Positions 15,881-23,690 of a DNA stretch of 31,118 nt are shown in pieces. Within the stretch, counting starts at the first letter, position 1, and each line of letters begins with the position of its first letter. The stretch spans positions 1 through 31,118 of the forward strand of contig NZ_DASZCQ010000182.1 in NCBI RefSeq assembly GCF_035942955.1, read 5' to 3'. This DNA is from DASYTH01 sp035942955. GTDB taxonomy: Bacteria > Actinomycetota > Actinomycetes > Mycobacteriales > Pseudonocardiaceae. The notes beneath the pieces are model-generated. The model searched no databases and was not told the DNA's origin. It worked only from the letters and a program-made list of their open reading frames with translations. The position numbers and the translations under genes were made by a program.

Positions 15881-17410
15881 TCACACCCGGGCGTAGGCGA
15901 GGCTGGGGACCCGCTGAACGGCGAACGACTTGCGCAGGTAGAAGAACCAGGTCAGGAACGCGAACACGACGTAGGCGCCGAGGAAGACCCACAGGGCCGA
16001 GGTGGACCAGTCGGCGTTGGCCTGGGCCACGGCGAGCTTGTCCGCCACGGTCCTGGCAGCGTTGACCTTGGCCGTGACGTCCAGGCTGGACTGCCGGAAC
16101 ACCACCTGGATCAGGAAGCCGCCGAACGCGCCGATGGCGCCGGCGATGCCGATCACCGCGGCCGCCTCGCGCTTGTACCTCAGCATCGTCGGCGCGGGGT
16201 CGAGCCCCTTCTCGGCGACCTCCTTCTTGCCGAGGGCGCTGAAGATGAGCGGGATCATCCGGTAGGTGGAGCCGTTGGCCGCGCCGGAGGCCATGAAGAT
16301 CACCATGTAGGAGGCGAAGAACAGCGGGAAGCTGTGCTCGTTCACGCCGACCATGGCCAGCGCGGTGAACAGCCCCATGACGATGAAGCAGCACAGCGTC
16401 ACCCGCGAGCCGCCGATCCGGTCGGACAGCCAGCCGCCGAGCGGCCGCACCACGGAGCCGATGAGCGCGCCGAGGAAACCGAGTCCGGCGAGGTAGGTGG
16501 CGACGAACGGGTTGGCCGCCAGGAACTCCGGGAAGGTGTTCTTGATCACTAGCGGCAGCGCGAACGAGTAGCCGATGAACGAGCCGAACGTTCCGATGTA
16601 GAGGATCGACATGATCCAGGTCTGGCCGTGCCGCAGCGCGCTCACGTACGACCTCGCGTCCGACCTGGCGTCGGTGATGCTGTCCATGAACAGCCACGCG
16701 CAGATGGCCGCCGTGACGACGAACGGGATCCACACCAGACCGGCGTAGGCCAGGTGCACCTCGTGCTGCGGCAGCCTGGCGGCCCCGGCCGGCACTCCGA
16801 CTATGACCACGAGCGGCACCACGATCTGCACCACCGCCACGCCGAGGTTGCCGCCCGCGGCGTTCATGCCGAGCGCGAAACCCTTGTGCTTCTCCGGATA
16901 GAAGAACGAGATGTTGGCCATCGACGAGGAGAAGTTGCCACCGCCGAAGCCCGCGGTGGCCGCGCAGATCAGCAGCACCCAGAACTGGGTGCCGTGCGAC
17001 TGCGCCGCGAGCCACCCGCTCGGCACCAGGAACGCCAGCAGGATCGACGGGATGAGCAGCAGCGACGCGCTCATCGTCGTCCACATTCGCCCGCCGAACC
17101 TCGGCACCGCGAACGTGTAGGGGATCCGCAGGGTGGCGCCGATCAGGTTCGGTACCGCGGTCAGCCAGAACATCTCGGCCAGGGTCATCGACAGGCCGGC
17201 GTTGCCCAGGTTGATCACGACCACCGACCAGAGCGCCCAGACGGCGAAGCCGAAGTGCTCGGCGAAGATCGAGAAGAACAAGTTCTTGCGGGCGATCCGG
17301 CGGCCGGTGCGCGCCCAGAACTCCTCGTCGTCGGGGTTCCAGTCGTCGATCCAGCGGCCGCCGCGCCGCACCTTCGGCTCGGCGGGCTTGACCTCCACGT
17401 CGATGCTCAT
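15881..17410 (-). CDS. narK: NarK-type nitrate/nitrite transporter (MFS, NNP family)
   Basis: 509 aa from ATG 17410 with GGAAGGAG just upstream; the start overlaps the nasC stop (ATGA). About 12 transmembrane helices are visible. The NNP family glycine-rich signatures are present: AGFGGGNFSSSMANISFFYP and GFALGMNAAGGNLG in the first half, and ATYLAGLGFLGALIGSV plus ASGAANGSTYRM in the second half. The N-terminus carries a soluble segment (RWIDDWNPDDEEFWARTGRRIARKN) typical of actinobacterial NarK proteins. A longer periplasmic loop rich in Ala/Val/Asp precedes the last helix. It imports nitrate for NasA and/or exports nitrite. Co-transcription with nasA and nasC points to assimilatory uptake. 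Confidence 0.93.
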   Translation of the reverse strand: MSIDVEVKPAEPKVRRGGRWIDDWNPDDEEFWARTGRRIARKNLFFSIFAEHFGFAVWALWSVVVINLGNAGLSMTLAEMFWLTAVPNLIGATLRIPYTFAVPRFGGRMWTTMSASLLLIPSILLAFLVPSGWLAAQSHGTQFWVLLICAATAGFGGGNFSSSMANISFFYPEKHKGFALGMNAAGGNLGVAVVQIVVPLVVIVGVPAGAARLPQHEVHLAYAGLVWIPFVVTAAICAWLFMDSITDARSDARSYVSALRHGQTWIMSILYIGTFGSFIGYSFALPLVIKNTFPEFLAANPFVATYLAGLGFLGALIGSVVRPLGGWLSDRIGGSRVTLCCFIVMGLFTALAMVGVNEHSFPLFFASYMVIFMASGAANGSTYRMIPLIFSALGKKEVAEKGLDPAPTMLRYKREAAAVIGIAGAIGAFGGFLIQVVFRQSSLDVTAKVNAARTVADKLAVAQANADWSTSALWVFLGAYVVFAFLTWFFYLRKSFAVQRVPSLAYARV

Positions 17411-18843
17411 GTCGCTCCTTCCGCGGCAGACAGCCATTCGGCGATCCCCTGAACGGCGTCCCGGCAGCCACCGCAGCCGGTGGTGGCGCGGGTTGCCGAG
17501 GCCAGCTCGCCGACCCCGCGCGCGCCCGCCCGCCAGGCATTGACGAGCTGGCCCTTGCTGACCGTGTTGCACCGGCAGACCACCGCCGACGCCGGCAGAT
17601 CCCCCGGGCCATGGGCGGCCGGAACGCCCGCGACGGCCCGGCCGAGCAGCAGCGCGAGCCGGTCGGAGGGCGCGGGCCCGCCCCGGTCGAAGAGCTGGGT
17701 GATGGTGGCCGCCGCGTCCGGCGCGCCGAGCACGATCGCGCCGGTCACCCGGCCGTCGCGGACCACCAGCTTGGCGTAGCGCCCGCGGGCGGGATCCTGC
17801 AGGCACAGCACCTCGGCGTCGGCACTGTCCACTTCGGTGTGCACGTCGCCGAGCGCGGCCAGGTCCACGTCGCGCGCCTTGAGCCGGGTGACGACGGGAG
17901 TGCCGCGGTACCGTGCCGCCGGGTCGGCTCCGGTGATCAGGTCGGCGAGCACCGCGGCCTGCTCCCAGGCCGGCTGCACCAGCCCGGACACCGTTCCCGG
18001 GTGCCGCGCGCAGTCGCCGATCGCGTGCACCCGGGGATCGTTGGTGCGCAAGGAATCGTCCACCACGATGCCGCGGTCGACGGTCAGCCCGGCGGCCTCG
18101 GCGAGCCCGGTCTCCGGCTTCACCCCGGCCGACACCACGACCAGGTCGGCCGGGACCAGGCTGCCGTCGTCGAGCTTGAGCCCGTCGCCGGTGAGGTAGC
18201 GCGCGGCGCACACACCGAGCCGAACCTCGATCCCCAACCCGGCGAGGGTCCGCGCGAGCACCTTGCCGCCCGCGGGATCGAGCTGGCGCTCCATCAGGTG
18301 CCCCACCGGGTGCACGACCGTGACCAGGCAGCCGCGGCCGACCAGCCCGCGCGCCGCCTCCAGCCCGAGCAACCCGCCGCCGAGCACCGCGACCGGGGTG
18401 CCCGGCTTGGCGGTCCGAAGGATCCGCTCGCAGTCGTCCAGCGTGCGGAACGCGACCACGCCCGGCGCCAGCGACCCGTCGTCGGCGACCAGTCCCTCGG
18501 TCGGCGGCACCCAGGCCCGGCTTCCGGTCGCCAGCACCAGAACGTCATAGTCCACAGTGGAGCCATCGGACAGGCGTACCCGCCGGGCCGCCCGGTCGAT
18601 CTCCCCGACCGCGACGCCCAACCGAAGGTCCACCCCGTCCGCCTCGCGCAGCCGCACCGCGTCCGGCGTCAGCGATCCGCCGATGACCGCCGACAGCAGC
18701 ACCCGGTTGTAGGCGCGGTGCCGCTCCTCCCCAAGCGCGGTGATCGACACCCGGTCGCCGTCCGGATCCCGCCACCGGAGCTCCTCGGCCAGCCGTGCGC
18801 CGGCCATGCCGTAGCCGGCGATCACCACCCGCCGGCGGCTCAT
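17407..18843 (-). CDS. nasC: Assimilatory nitrate reductase electron-transfer subunit (FAD/NAD, [2Fe-2S])
   Basis: 478 aa from ATG 18843, overlapping the nasA stop (ATGA); its own stop overlaps the narK start. It has two Rossmann folds (VVIAGYGMAG for FAD; VAVLGGGLLGLEAA for NAD(P)H) and the AIGDC motif of the pyridine nucleotide-disulfide family. The C-terminus is a BFD-type [2Fe-2S] domain with CRC at about 422 and CGGC at about 457. It looks like the N-terminal half of NirB as a separate protein, and like Klebsiella NasC or Bacillus NasB N-terminal regions. It should pass electrons from NAD(P)H to NasA. The symbol is by analogy. Confidence 0.88.
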   Translation of the reverse strand: MSRRRVVIAGYGMAGARLAEELRWRDPDGDRVSITALGEERHRAYNRVLLSAVIGGSLTPDAVRLREADGVDLRLGVAVGEIDRAARRVRLSDGSTVDYDVLVLATGSRAWVPPTEGLVADDGSLAPGVVAFRTLDDCERILRTAKPGTPVAVLGGGLLGLEAARGLVGRGCLVTVVHPVGHLMERQLDPAGGKVLARTLAGLGIEVRLGVCAARYLTGDGLKLDDGSLVPADLVVVSAGVKPETGLAEAAGLTVDRGIVVDDSLRTNDPRVHAIGDCARHPGTVSGLVQPAWEQAAVLADLITGADPAARYRGTPVVTRLKARDVDLAALGDVHTEVDSADAEVLCLQDPARGRYAKLVVRDGRVTGAIVLGAPDAAATITQLFDRGGPAPSDRLALLLGRAVAGVPAAHGPGDLPASAVVCRCNTVSKGQLVNAWRAGARGVGELASATRATTGCGGCRDAVQGIAEWLSAAEGAT

Positions 18844-20897
18844 GATCCGACCTCCGCCGGGGCGATGCGGACCGCGCACACCTTGAACTCGGGCATCCGG
18901 CTGGTCGGATCCAGCGCGGGAATCGTGATCAGGTTGGCGCGCTGGGCATCCGGGAAGTGGAACGGCAGGAACACCAGGTCGGGGCGGATGGACGCGACGC
19001 ACCGCACCCGGGCGCGCACCGCACCACGCCGGGACGTGACCACGGCCGCGTCCCCGTCGGCGAGCCCGGCGCGCTCGGCGGTGTCCGGGTGCACCTCGAC
19101 GAACGCCTCGGGCACGGTGTCGGCCAGCTCACCGATCAGCCGGGTCTGCGCGCCGGACTGGTAGTGCTGCAGCACCCGGCCCGTGGTGGCCTGCAACGGA
19201 AACTCCCGGTCCGGCGGCTCGGCCGGTCCACTGTGGTCGACCGCGACGAACCGGGCCCGGCCGTCGGAGTGCGCGAACCGGTCAAGGAACATCCTCGGCG
19301 TGCCCGGATGATCGGCCGCCGGCACCGGCCAGTGCAGCGCCGCCCCGTCCCGCAGCCGCGCGTAGCTGACCCCGGAGTAGTCGGCGGGCCCGCCGGCCGA
19401 GGCCCGGCGCAGCTCGTCGAAGACCAGCTCCGGGTCGGCGGGGAACCGCTCCGCTGGCTCGCCGAGCCGCACGGCGAGCCCGCGCAGCACCTCCAGATCG
19501 GTCCGCACCTCCTCGGGTGGCTCCACTGCCTTGCGACGCAACAGGATCCGTCCCTCCAGGTTGGTCAGCGTGCCGTCTTCCTCGGCCCACTGGGTGACCG
19601 GCAGGACCACGTCGGCCTTGGCGGCCGTCTCGGACAGCACCACGTCGGCCACCATCAGGAAGTCCACATCGGACAGCCGACCGGCGATCCCGGCGGCGTT
19701 CGGCGCGGACACGACCACGTTGCTGCCGAACACGAGCAGCCCGCGCGGCCCGGTCGCGGTGCCGAGCGCGTCCAGCAGCTCGTAGGCCGACCGGCCGGGC
19801 CCCGGCAGCGACTCCGGCTCGACGCCCCATACCCGCGCCACGTGCGCACGGGCGGCCGGGTCGTCGATGCGGCGGTAGCCGGGCAGCTGGTCGGCCTTCT
19901 GCCCGTGCTCGCGTCCGCCCTGACCGTTGCCCTGCCCGGTCAGGCAGCCGTAGCCGCTGCCAGGCACCCCCGGCAGGCCGAGCGCCAGCGCGAGGTTGAT
20001 CCACGCGCCGACCGTGGCCACGCCGCTGGCGTGCTGCTCGGTGCCGCGCGCGGTCAGCACGTACGCGTGCTCGGCGCCGGCCAGCAGCTCGGCGGCCTTG
20101 CGCTGGTCGGTGGCCGCCACCCCGGTGACCCGCTCGACCCGCTCCGGCCACCACGCCGCCGCGATCCGCCACGCCTCGTCGAACCCGCCGGTGCGCTCGG
20201 CGATGTAGTCCTTGCGCAGATGGCCGTCGGCCACCACGGCGTGCAGAATTCCCAGTGCCAGAGCCAGATCCGTACCCGGCGCGGGTTGCATGTGCAGCGT
20301 GGCCTGCTCGGCGGTCGGGGTGCGGCGCGGATCGACGACGATCAGCCCGCCGGACGACCGGGCCCGGTCGAGGTGCTGCACGAACGGCGGCATCGTCTCC
20401 GCCGGGTTCGCGCCGACCAGCAGCACCGCGTCGGCGCCGGCCAGATCCGTTACCGGGAAAGGAAGCCCGCGGTCCACGCCGAAGGCGCGGATGCCCGCCG
20501 CCGCGGCCGAGGACATGCAGAACCGGCCGTTGTAGTCGATCTGCGAGGTGCGCAGCGCGACCCTGGCGAACTTGCCGAGCAGGTAGGCCTTCTCGTTGGT
20601 CAGCCCGCCACCGCCGAACACCGCGACCGCGTCCCGCCCGTGGTCGGCCTGCAGCCTGATGATCGTCGACGCCACCAGGTCCAGTGCCGCGTCCCAGGTA
20701 GCCGGTCGCAGTTGTCCGTCCATCCGGATCAGCGGCACGGTGAGCCGGGCCGGGGAGGTGAGCAGGCTGCCCGCGGTCCAGCCCTTCTGGCAGAGCCCGC
20801 CGCGGTTGGTCGGGAACCGCCGCGGCGCCACCTCCGTGCCGGTCATGCGCATGCCGCACTGCAGTGCGCAGTACGGACAGTGCGTCTCGGTGGTCAC
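18840..20897 (-). CDS. nasA: Assimilatory nitrate reductase catalytic subunit (Mo-bisMGD)
   Basis: 685 aa from GTG 20897. An N-terminal [4Fe-4S] motif uses C7, C10, C14 and C36 (HCPYCALQC...GGLCQKGW). The molybdopterin oxidoreductase domain follows, with the probable Mo ligand Cys127 in NGRFCMSS. The molydopterin dinucleotide-binding domain covers roughly the last 130 residues (TGRVLQHYQSGAQTR...). There is no Tat signal, so the enzyme is cytoplasmic, as expected for assimilation. It is slightly shorter than many NasA proteins because no C-terminal BFD [2Fe-2S] domain is attached; that module is in the neighbouring NasC. It is the first gene of the nasA-nasC-narK run. There is no ribosome-binding site and a TACCGT hexamer lies 8 nt upstream, suggesting a leaderless mRNA. 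Confidence 0.94.
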   Translation of the reverse strand: MTTETHCPYCALQCGMRMTGTEVAPRRFPTNRGGLCQKGWTAGSLLTSPARLTVPLIRMDGQLRPATWDAALDLVASTIIRLQADHGRDAVAVFGGGGLTNEKAYLLGKFARVALRTSQIDYNGRFCMSSAAAAGIRAFGVDRGLPFPVTDLAGADAVLLVGANPAETMPPFVQHLDRARSSGGLIVVDPRRTPTAEQATLHMQPAPGTDLALALGILHAVVADGHLRKDYIAERTGGFDEAWRIAAAWWPERVERVTGVAATDQRKAAELLAGAEHAYVLTARGTEQHASGVATVGAWINLALALGLPGVPGSGYGCLTGQGNGQGGREHGQKADQLPGYRRIDDPAARAHVARVWGVEPESLPGPGRSAYELLDALGTATGPRGLLVFGSNVVVSAPNAAGIAGRLSDVDFLMVADVVLSETAAKADVVLPVTQWAEEDGTLTNLEGRILLRRKAVEPPEEVRTDLEVLRGLAVRLGEPAERFPADPELVFDELRRASAGGPADYSGVSYARLRDGAALHWPVPAADHPGTPRMFLDRFAHSDGRARFVAVDHSGPAEPPDREFPLQATTGRVLQHYQSGAQTRLIGELADTVPEAFVEVHPDTAERAGLADGDAAVVTSRRGAVRARVRCVASIRPDLVFLPFHFPDAQRANLITIPALDPTSRMPEFKVCAVRIAPAEVGS

Positions 20898-20905
20898 GAC
20901 GTCGA

Positions 20906-20911
20906 ACGGTA
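20906..20911 (-). promoter_or_regulatory. Possible -10 element of a leaderless nasA transcript
   Basis: TACCGT on the minus strand fits TANNNT and ends 8 nt before the GTG start. There is no recognisable -35 at 17 bp (ACCCCC), as would fit an activator-dependent promoter. GAAAC (20943-20947) and GTAAC (20922-20926) upstream are GlnR-like elements, but their spacing is one base short of the 11-bp period. Confidence 0.4.
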
Positions 20912-21008
20912 AGAAGGCCGTGTTACCCGGGGGTGCTCCTGTGTTTCAGGCACGCGAACTTGGCTGCGCACCGCGGCCGGGCCGGCGGTGAGCACACCGT
21001 CCGCCCTA

Positions 21009-21037
21009 TTGAGCAATTTGTTACCGACCAGTAACGT
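21009..21037 (+). promoter_or_regulatory. Lipase promoter with palindromic operator
   Basis: -35 TTGAGC (21009-21014), a 17-bp spacer, and -10 TAACGT (21032-21037). The palindrome GTTACCGACCAGTAAC (21020-21035) fills the spacer and runs into the -10, a position suited to repression. Its core TTACCGACCAGTAA recurs almost exactly at 27027-27040. GTTAC-n6-GTAAC also resembles a GlnR half box, so GlnR is an alternative reader, especially for the divergent nasA. Confidence 0.6.
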
Positions 21038-21081
21038 GATGTGTGCCACAGGCCAACGACACCCTGCACGGAGGCCGCACC

Positions 21082-21819
21082 ATGATTCGTCGCGCCCTGT
21101 CCCTGCTCTGCGCAACTCTCGGCACCCTCCTCGCCGTTCCCGTCACCGCGGCCGCAGCCGCCCCCGACCCGGTGATCATCGTCAACGGCACCTTCGGGCC
21201 CGAGTTCTTCTACGAACCGCTCGCCGCGCGCCTGCGCCACGACGGCCACCGGGTCTTCATCTTCCAACTCACCAACCTCGGTACCGGTGACATCGCGCTG
21301 ACATCCCGCGATCTGGGCGCCTTCGTCGCCGGCGTGCGCACCACCACCGGCGCAGCCCGCGTCGACCTCGTCGGCCACTCCCAGGGCGGCCTGGTGGCCC
21401 GCCACTACGTCAAGTTCCTCGGTGGATCGTCTACAGTAGACAGCCTGGTGAGCCTCGGCTCCCCCCACTACGGCACCGCCATCGCCAACCTCGCGGCGTT
21501 CTTCGGCGCCGGCAACTGCATCGGCATCGTCGCCTGCCAGCAGATGGCCGTCGGCTCGGAGTTCCTTGCCGACCTCAACGCCGGCGACGACACCATCGGA
21601 TCGGTCCGCTACACCAACCTCTACACGCTCTACGACGAGCTCGTCCGCCCCATCGCCAACGCCACCCTCCGCGACGGCGCCACCAACGTCCTCGTCCAGT
21701 CCCAATGCCCCCTGCGCGTCGTCGACCACCTCGGCCTCGCCCTCGACGGCACGGTGTACGACGGCATCCACGACGCCCTCCGCGGCGCCCCGGTCAGCCT
21801 GAACTGTTGGGCGGTGTAG
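21082..21819 (+). CDS. Secreted lipase/esterase of the alpha/beta-hydrolase class (Lipase_2-like)
   Basis: 245 aa from ATG 21082, with GGAGG 7-8 nt upstream; a GTG at 21043 is in frame but would bury the signal peptide. Signal peptide: MIRR, a hydrophobic core, then VTAAAAA with cleavage likely around residue 25-28. The hydrolase fold begins PVIIVNGTFGPEFFYEPLAARL (oxyanion region). The nucleophile Ser is in GHSQGG, and candidate acid and base are Asp in the TLYDELV region and His in DGIHDAL. Four Cys in the mature part (NCIGIVAC, SQCP, LNCWAV) could form two disulfides. It probably acts outside the cell on lipids or esters. It is divergent from nasA over a 184-bp region. A link to nitrate metabolism is not evident. 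Confidence 0.88.
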   Translation: MIRRALSLLCATLGTLLAVPVTAAAAAPDPVIIVNGTFGPEFFYEPLAARLRHDGHRVFIFQLTNLGTGDIALTSRDLGAFVAGVRTTTGAARVDLVGHSQGGLVARHYVKFLGGSSTVDSLVSLGSPHYGTAIANLAAFFGAGNCIGIVACQQMAVGSEFLADLNAGDDTIGSVRYTNLYTLYDELVRPIANATLRDGATNVLVQSQCPLRVVDHLGLALDGTVYDGIHDALRGAPVSLNCWAV

Positions 21820-21840
21820 CGCTGCGCCTAATCTCGGGCC

Positions 21841-22311
21841 ATGACAAGCGTCTCCCCCGACTACACGCATGTGCGCAAGCGTCTGTCGGCCGGCGAAGGC
21901 CTCGAACTTCCCGGCGTCCGCCTCAAGTGGTACGACCTGCACCGCGAGGACCGCGAGATCGGTGACGTGGTCCGCAAGGAGGCCCGCGAGTTCCTCCATG
22001 CGGAGATCGGCGGGATCACGCCGAGGGGCGACCTCGGCTTCGTCATCCTGCACCGCGTCGGCGACGCCTATCTGCTGCTCGTCTGCACGTGGCGCAACGA
22101 CAACGAGCTGTGGGAGACGGTCTACCTCAAGGATGCGGCCGGGTTCGAGCCCGTCCCGTTCGAGGAAACGGCCAAGGGAACCTACTGCGTGTGGGAGATG
22201 GGCGCCGTCCTGCACGAGCAGCAGGCCTGGATCCGGTACCTGTTCTCCCCGCGCGACGCCGAGGCCGCACGCGCCTACCTCGCCGACCGGCACCCCGGCG
22301 GCCTGATCTGA
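21841..22311 (+). CDS. Hypothetical protein, 156 aa
   Basis: From ATG 21841, 21 bp after the lipase stop on the same strand. The composition is that of a soluble cytoplasmic protein with no signal peptide or membrane segment. It contains many aromatic residues in an alternating beta-like pattern (LGFVILHRVGDAYLLLVCTWRNDNELWETVYLKD) and then CVWEMGAVLHEQQAWIRYLFS, and ends with a helix (RDAEAARAYLADRHPGGL). I do not recognise the family. The codon usage matches the surroundings and the ORF is clean, so I regard it as real. It converges with the TIGR02569 gene, whose stop is only 11 bp away. No strong terminator is visible between them. Confidence 0.7.
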   Translation: MTSVSPDYTHVRKRLSAGEGLELPGVRLKWYDLHREDREIGDVVRKEAREFLHAEIGGITPRGDLGFVILHRVGDAYLLLVCTWRNDNELWETVYLKDAAGFEPVPFEETAKGTYCVWEMGAVLHEQQAWIRYLFSPRDAEAARAYLADRHPGGLI

Positions 22312-22322
22312 CCGAAAGCGGC

Positions 22323-23141
22323 TCAGACCAGCTGGGTGATGTGGTGGGCGGCGCGTTCGAGGCCGCGGAGGGACTGCTGGGTGGAGTGCGGGTGGAGGGC
22401 GTGCACGGCCAGGCGGAAGAGGAGGGCGTGCAGCAGGGCCTGGGGCCATTCCGGGAGGTGGGACCAGCGGCGGAGGATGCCTTCGTCGGCGCCGCCCCAG
22501 GAAAGGGCGTCGACGACGACCACGGCGGCGGCCCATTCGGGCGGGCGGTGGTAGGCGGTGAAGTCGATGATGCCGGGGGGTGCGTCGCCGGAGAACAGGA
22601 CGTTGCCGAACAGGTCGCCGTGGACCACCTGGGGGGTCAACGTGGTGGGGCGGCGGGAGGACGCGAGGACGTGGAACAGGCGGCCGCCGAGGGACAGGTT
22701 GAGCGGGGCCTCCTCCTCGTCCCAGGCGGCGCGGTCGGCCATGGCGAAGACGTCGGCCCGGGCGGACAGGAACCGGGGGCGGGCGAGGTCGGCGGTGGCC
22801 TTGTGCAGGCGCAGGGACGCGGCGACGACCTCGTCGTAGCGTGGCTCCGGGGAGCCCTCGATGAACCGGCAGGCCATCCAGCCGCCCACCACCCAGCGGC
22901 CGTCGGAGGAGCGCAGCGGACGGCCGATGCGCAGGTCCGGCACGTGCAGCTCGCCGAGGGTCGTGGCGACCCACGCCGCCTCCGCGGGGTTGGCCGCGGG
23001 CCGCAGCGCCACGTCGTCGCAGCGCCACACCGGGCCGCGCTCGATCGGCTCGGGCACGGAGTCCTTGGCCCCGAACGCGGCGCGGACGTGGACCGGCGGC
23101 GGGGTCAGCGTGCTTGGCGGGGACGGTGGGGACGCACTCAC
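22323..23141 (-). CDS. TIGR02569 family protein (aminoglycoside phosphotransferase-like)
   Basis: 272 aa from GTG 23141 (VSASPPSPPS). The N-terminus TPPPVHVRAAFGA and the segments RPLRSSDGRWVVGGWMACRFIEG, VVHGDLFGNVLF, GIIDFTAYHRPPEWAAAVVVVDALSWGGAD and HLPEWPQALLHALLFRLAVHALHP match my memory of this actinobacterial single-copy family (Rv3205c in M. tuberculosis). HGDLFGNVLF and IIDF correspond to the kinase catalytic loop (HxDxxxxN) and the metal-binding Asp of the APH fold, so it may be an active phosphotransferase of unknown substrate. The frame is open upstream through both repeat copies, but that part is not protein. There is no ribosome-binding site; TAGCGT ends 8 nt before the GTG. 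moeZ lies upstream on the same strand beyond the repeats. Confidence 0.85.
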   Translation of the reverse strand: MSASPPSPPSTLTPPPVHVRAAFGAKDSVPEPIERGPVWRCDDVALRPAANPAEAAWVATTLGELHVPDLRIGRPLRSSDGRWVVGGWMACRFIEGSPEPRYDEVVAASLRLHKATADLARPRFLSARADVFAMADRAAWDEEEAPLNLSLGGRLFHVLASSRRPTTLTPQVVHGDLFGNVLFSGDAPPGIIDFTAYHRPPEWAAAVVVVDALSWGGADEGILRRWSHLPEWPQALLHALLFRLAVHALHPHSTQQSLRGLERAAHHITQLV

Positions 23142-23149
23142 GACAGGGC

Positions 23150-23155
23150 ACGCTA
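23150..23155 (-). promoter_or_regulatory. Possible -10 element of the TIGR02569 gene
   Basis: TAGCGT on the minus strand fits TANNNT and ends 8 nt before GTG 23141; there is no Shine-Dalgarno sequence. This suggests a leaderless transcript starting between repeat copy B and the gene. Confidence 0.35.
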
Positions 23156-23190
23156 CCGCGCGCGCCCCATGATCTCCGGGTAGCTCTTGC

Positions 23191-23437
23191 GCGTGTTTCG
23201 AAAGTACGCTGAGGTCAAACCCGCTGAGGTCGCCGACCCTTGGCGAGGGCGGCCGCCACACGGCGACCAGGGCGGGGGCGAGGAACGAGCCCCTGCCCGC
23301 AGGCGTCGTCAGCCCACCACCCACAACACCCAACCACCCACCCCGGCCCGCAACCCCCCACGCAACCCGACCCCCGGCCGCTCGCCGAAGGCGACCGGCG
23401 GCCTTGCCCGAGCTAGAAAACACGGCCTTGCCCGAGC
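23191..23437 (-). repeat. Intergenic repeat, copy B
   Basis: This is the second tandem copy after moeZ, read on the minus strand. It opens with GCTCGGGCAAGGCCGTGTTTTCTA and again GCTCGGGCAAGGCC (23437 downward), then a CGCCTTCGGCG hairpin, a C-run block on the plus strand (23313-23375; G-runs on the minus strand), the hairpin at 23270-23298, GGCGGCCGCC, two 15-bp units (GACCTCAGCGGGTTT, GACCTCAGCGTACTT) and TCGAAACACGCGC. It is more diverged from copies A and C than they are from each other. Copies B and C together fill the 549-bp gap 23142-23690. Confidence 0.85.
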
Positions 23438-23462
23438 GGGTCACCACCGAGCACCACGTCTG

Positions 23463-23681
23463 AAGCGCATTTCGAAACTGCGCTGGGGTCGGCAAATCTT
23501 TGGCGAGGGCGGCCGCCACACGACGACCAGGGCAGGGCGAGGAACGAGCCCTGCCCGCAGGCGTCGTCAGCCCACCACCCACAACACCCAATCACCCACA
23601 CCGGCCCGCAACCACCCACCCAACCCAACCCCAGGCCGGCGCCGAAGGCGCCCGGCGGCCTTGCCCGAGCTAGAAAATACA
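23463..23681 (-). repeat. Intergenic repeat, copy C
   Basis: On the minus strand it starts about 10 nt after the moeZ stop with TTTTCTAGCTCGGGCAAGG. The order of parts is the same as in copy A, including a perfect GGGCAGGG/CCCTGCCC hairpin (23530-23556), a G-run block (23571-23632 in plus coordinates, tightest at 23615-23632 with loops of 1-2 nt), GGCGGCCGCC, and a single 15-bp unit ending TTTCGAAATGCGC. It differs from copy A mainly inside the G-run block and in the unit number. Confidence 0.85.
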
Positions 23682-23690
23682 GCCGAGTTG

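Noticed and set aside
20922..20947. GlnR box upstream of nasA (GAAAC...GTAAC)
   Set aside because: The spacing is one base off the 11-bp period and the element order is wrong; kept only as a weak hint in the nasA promoter entry.
9680..23681. Insertion sequence or composite transposon
   Set aside because: There is no transposase and no terminal inverted repeats within a copy, and no target duplications can be recognised.
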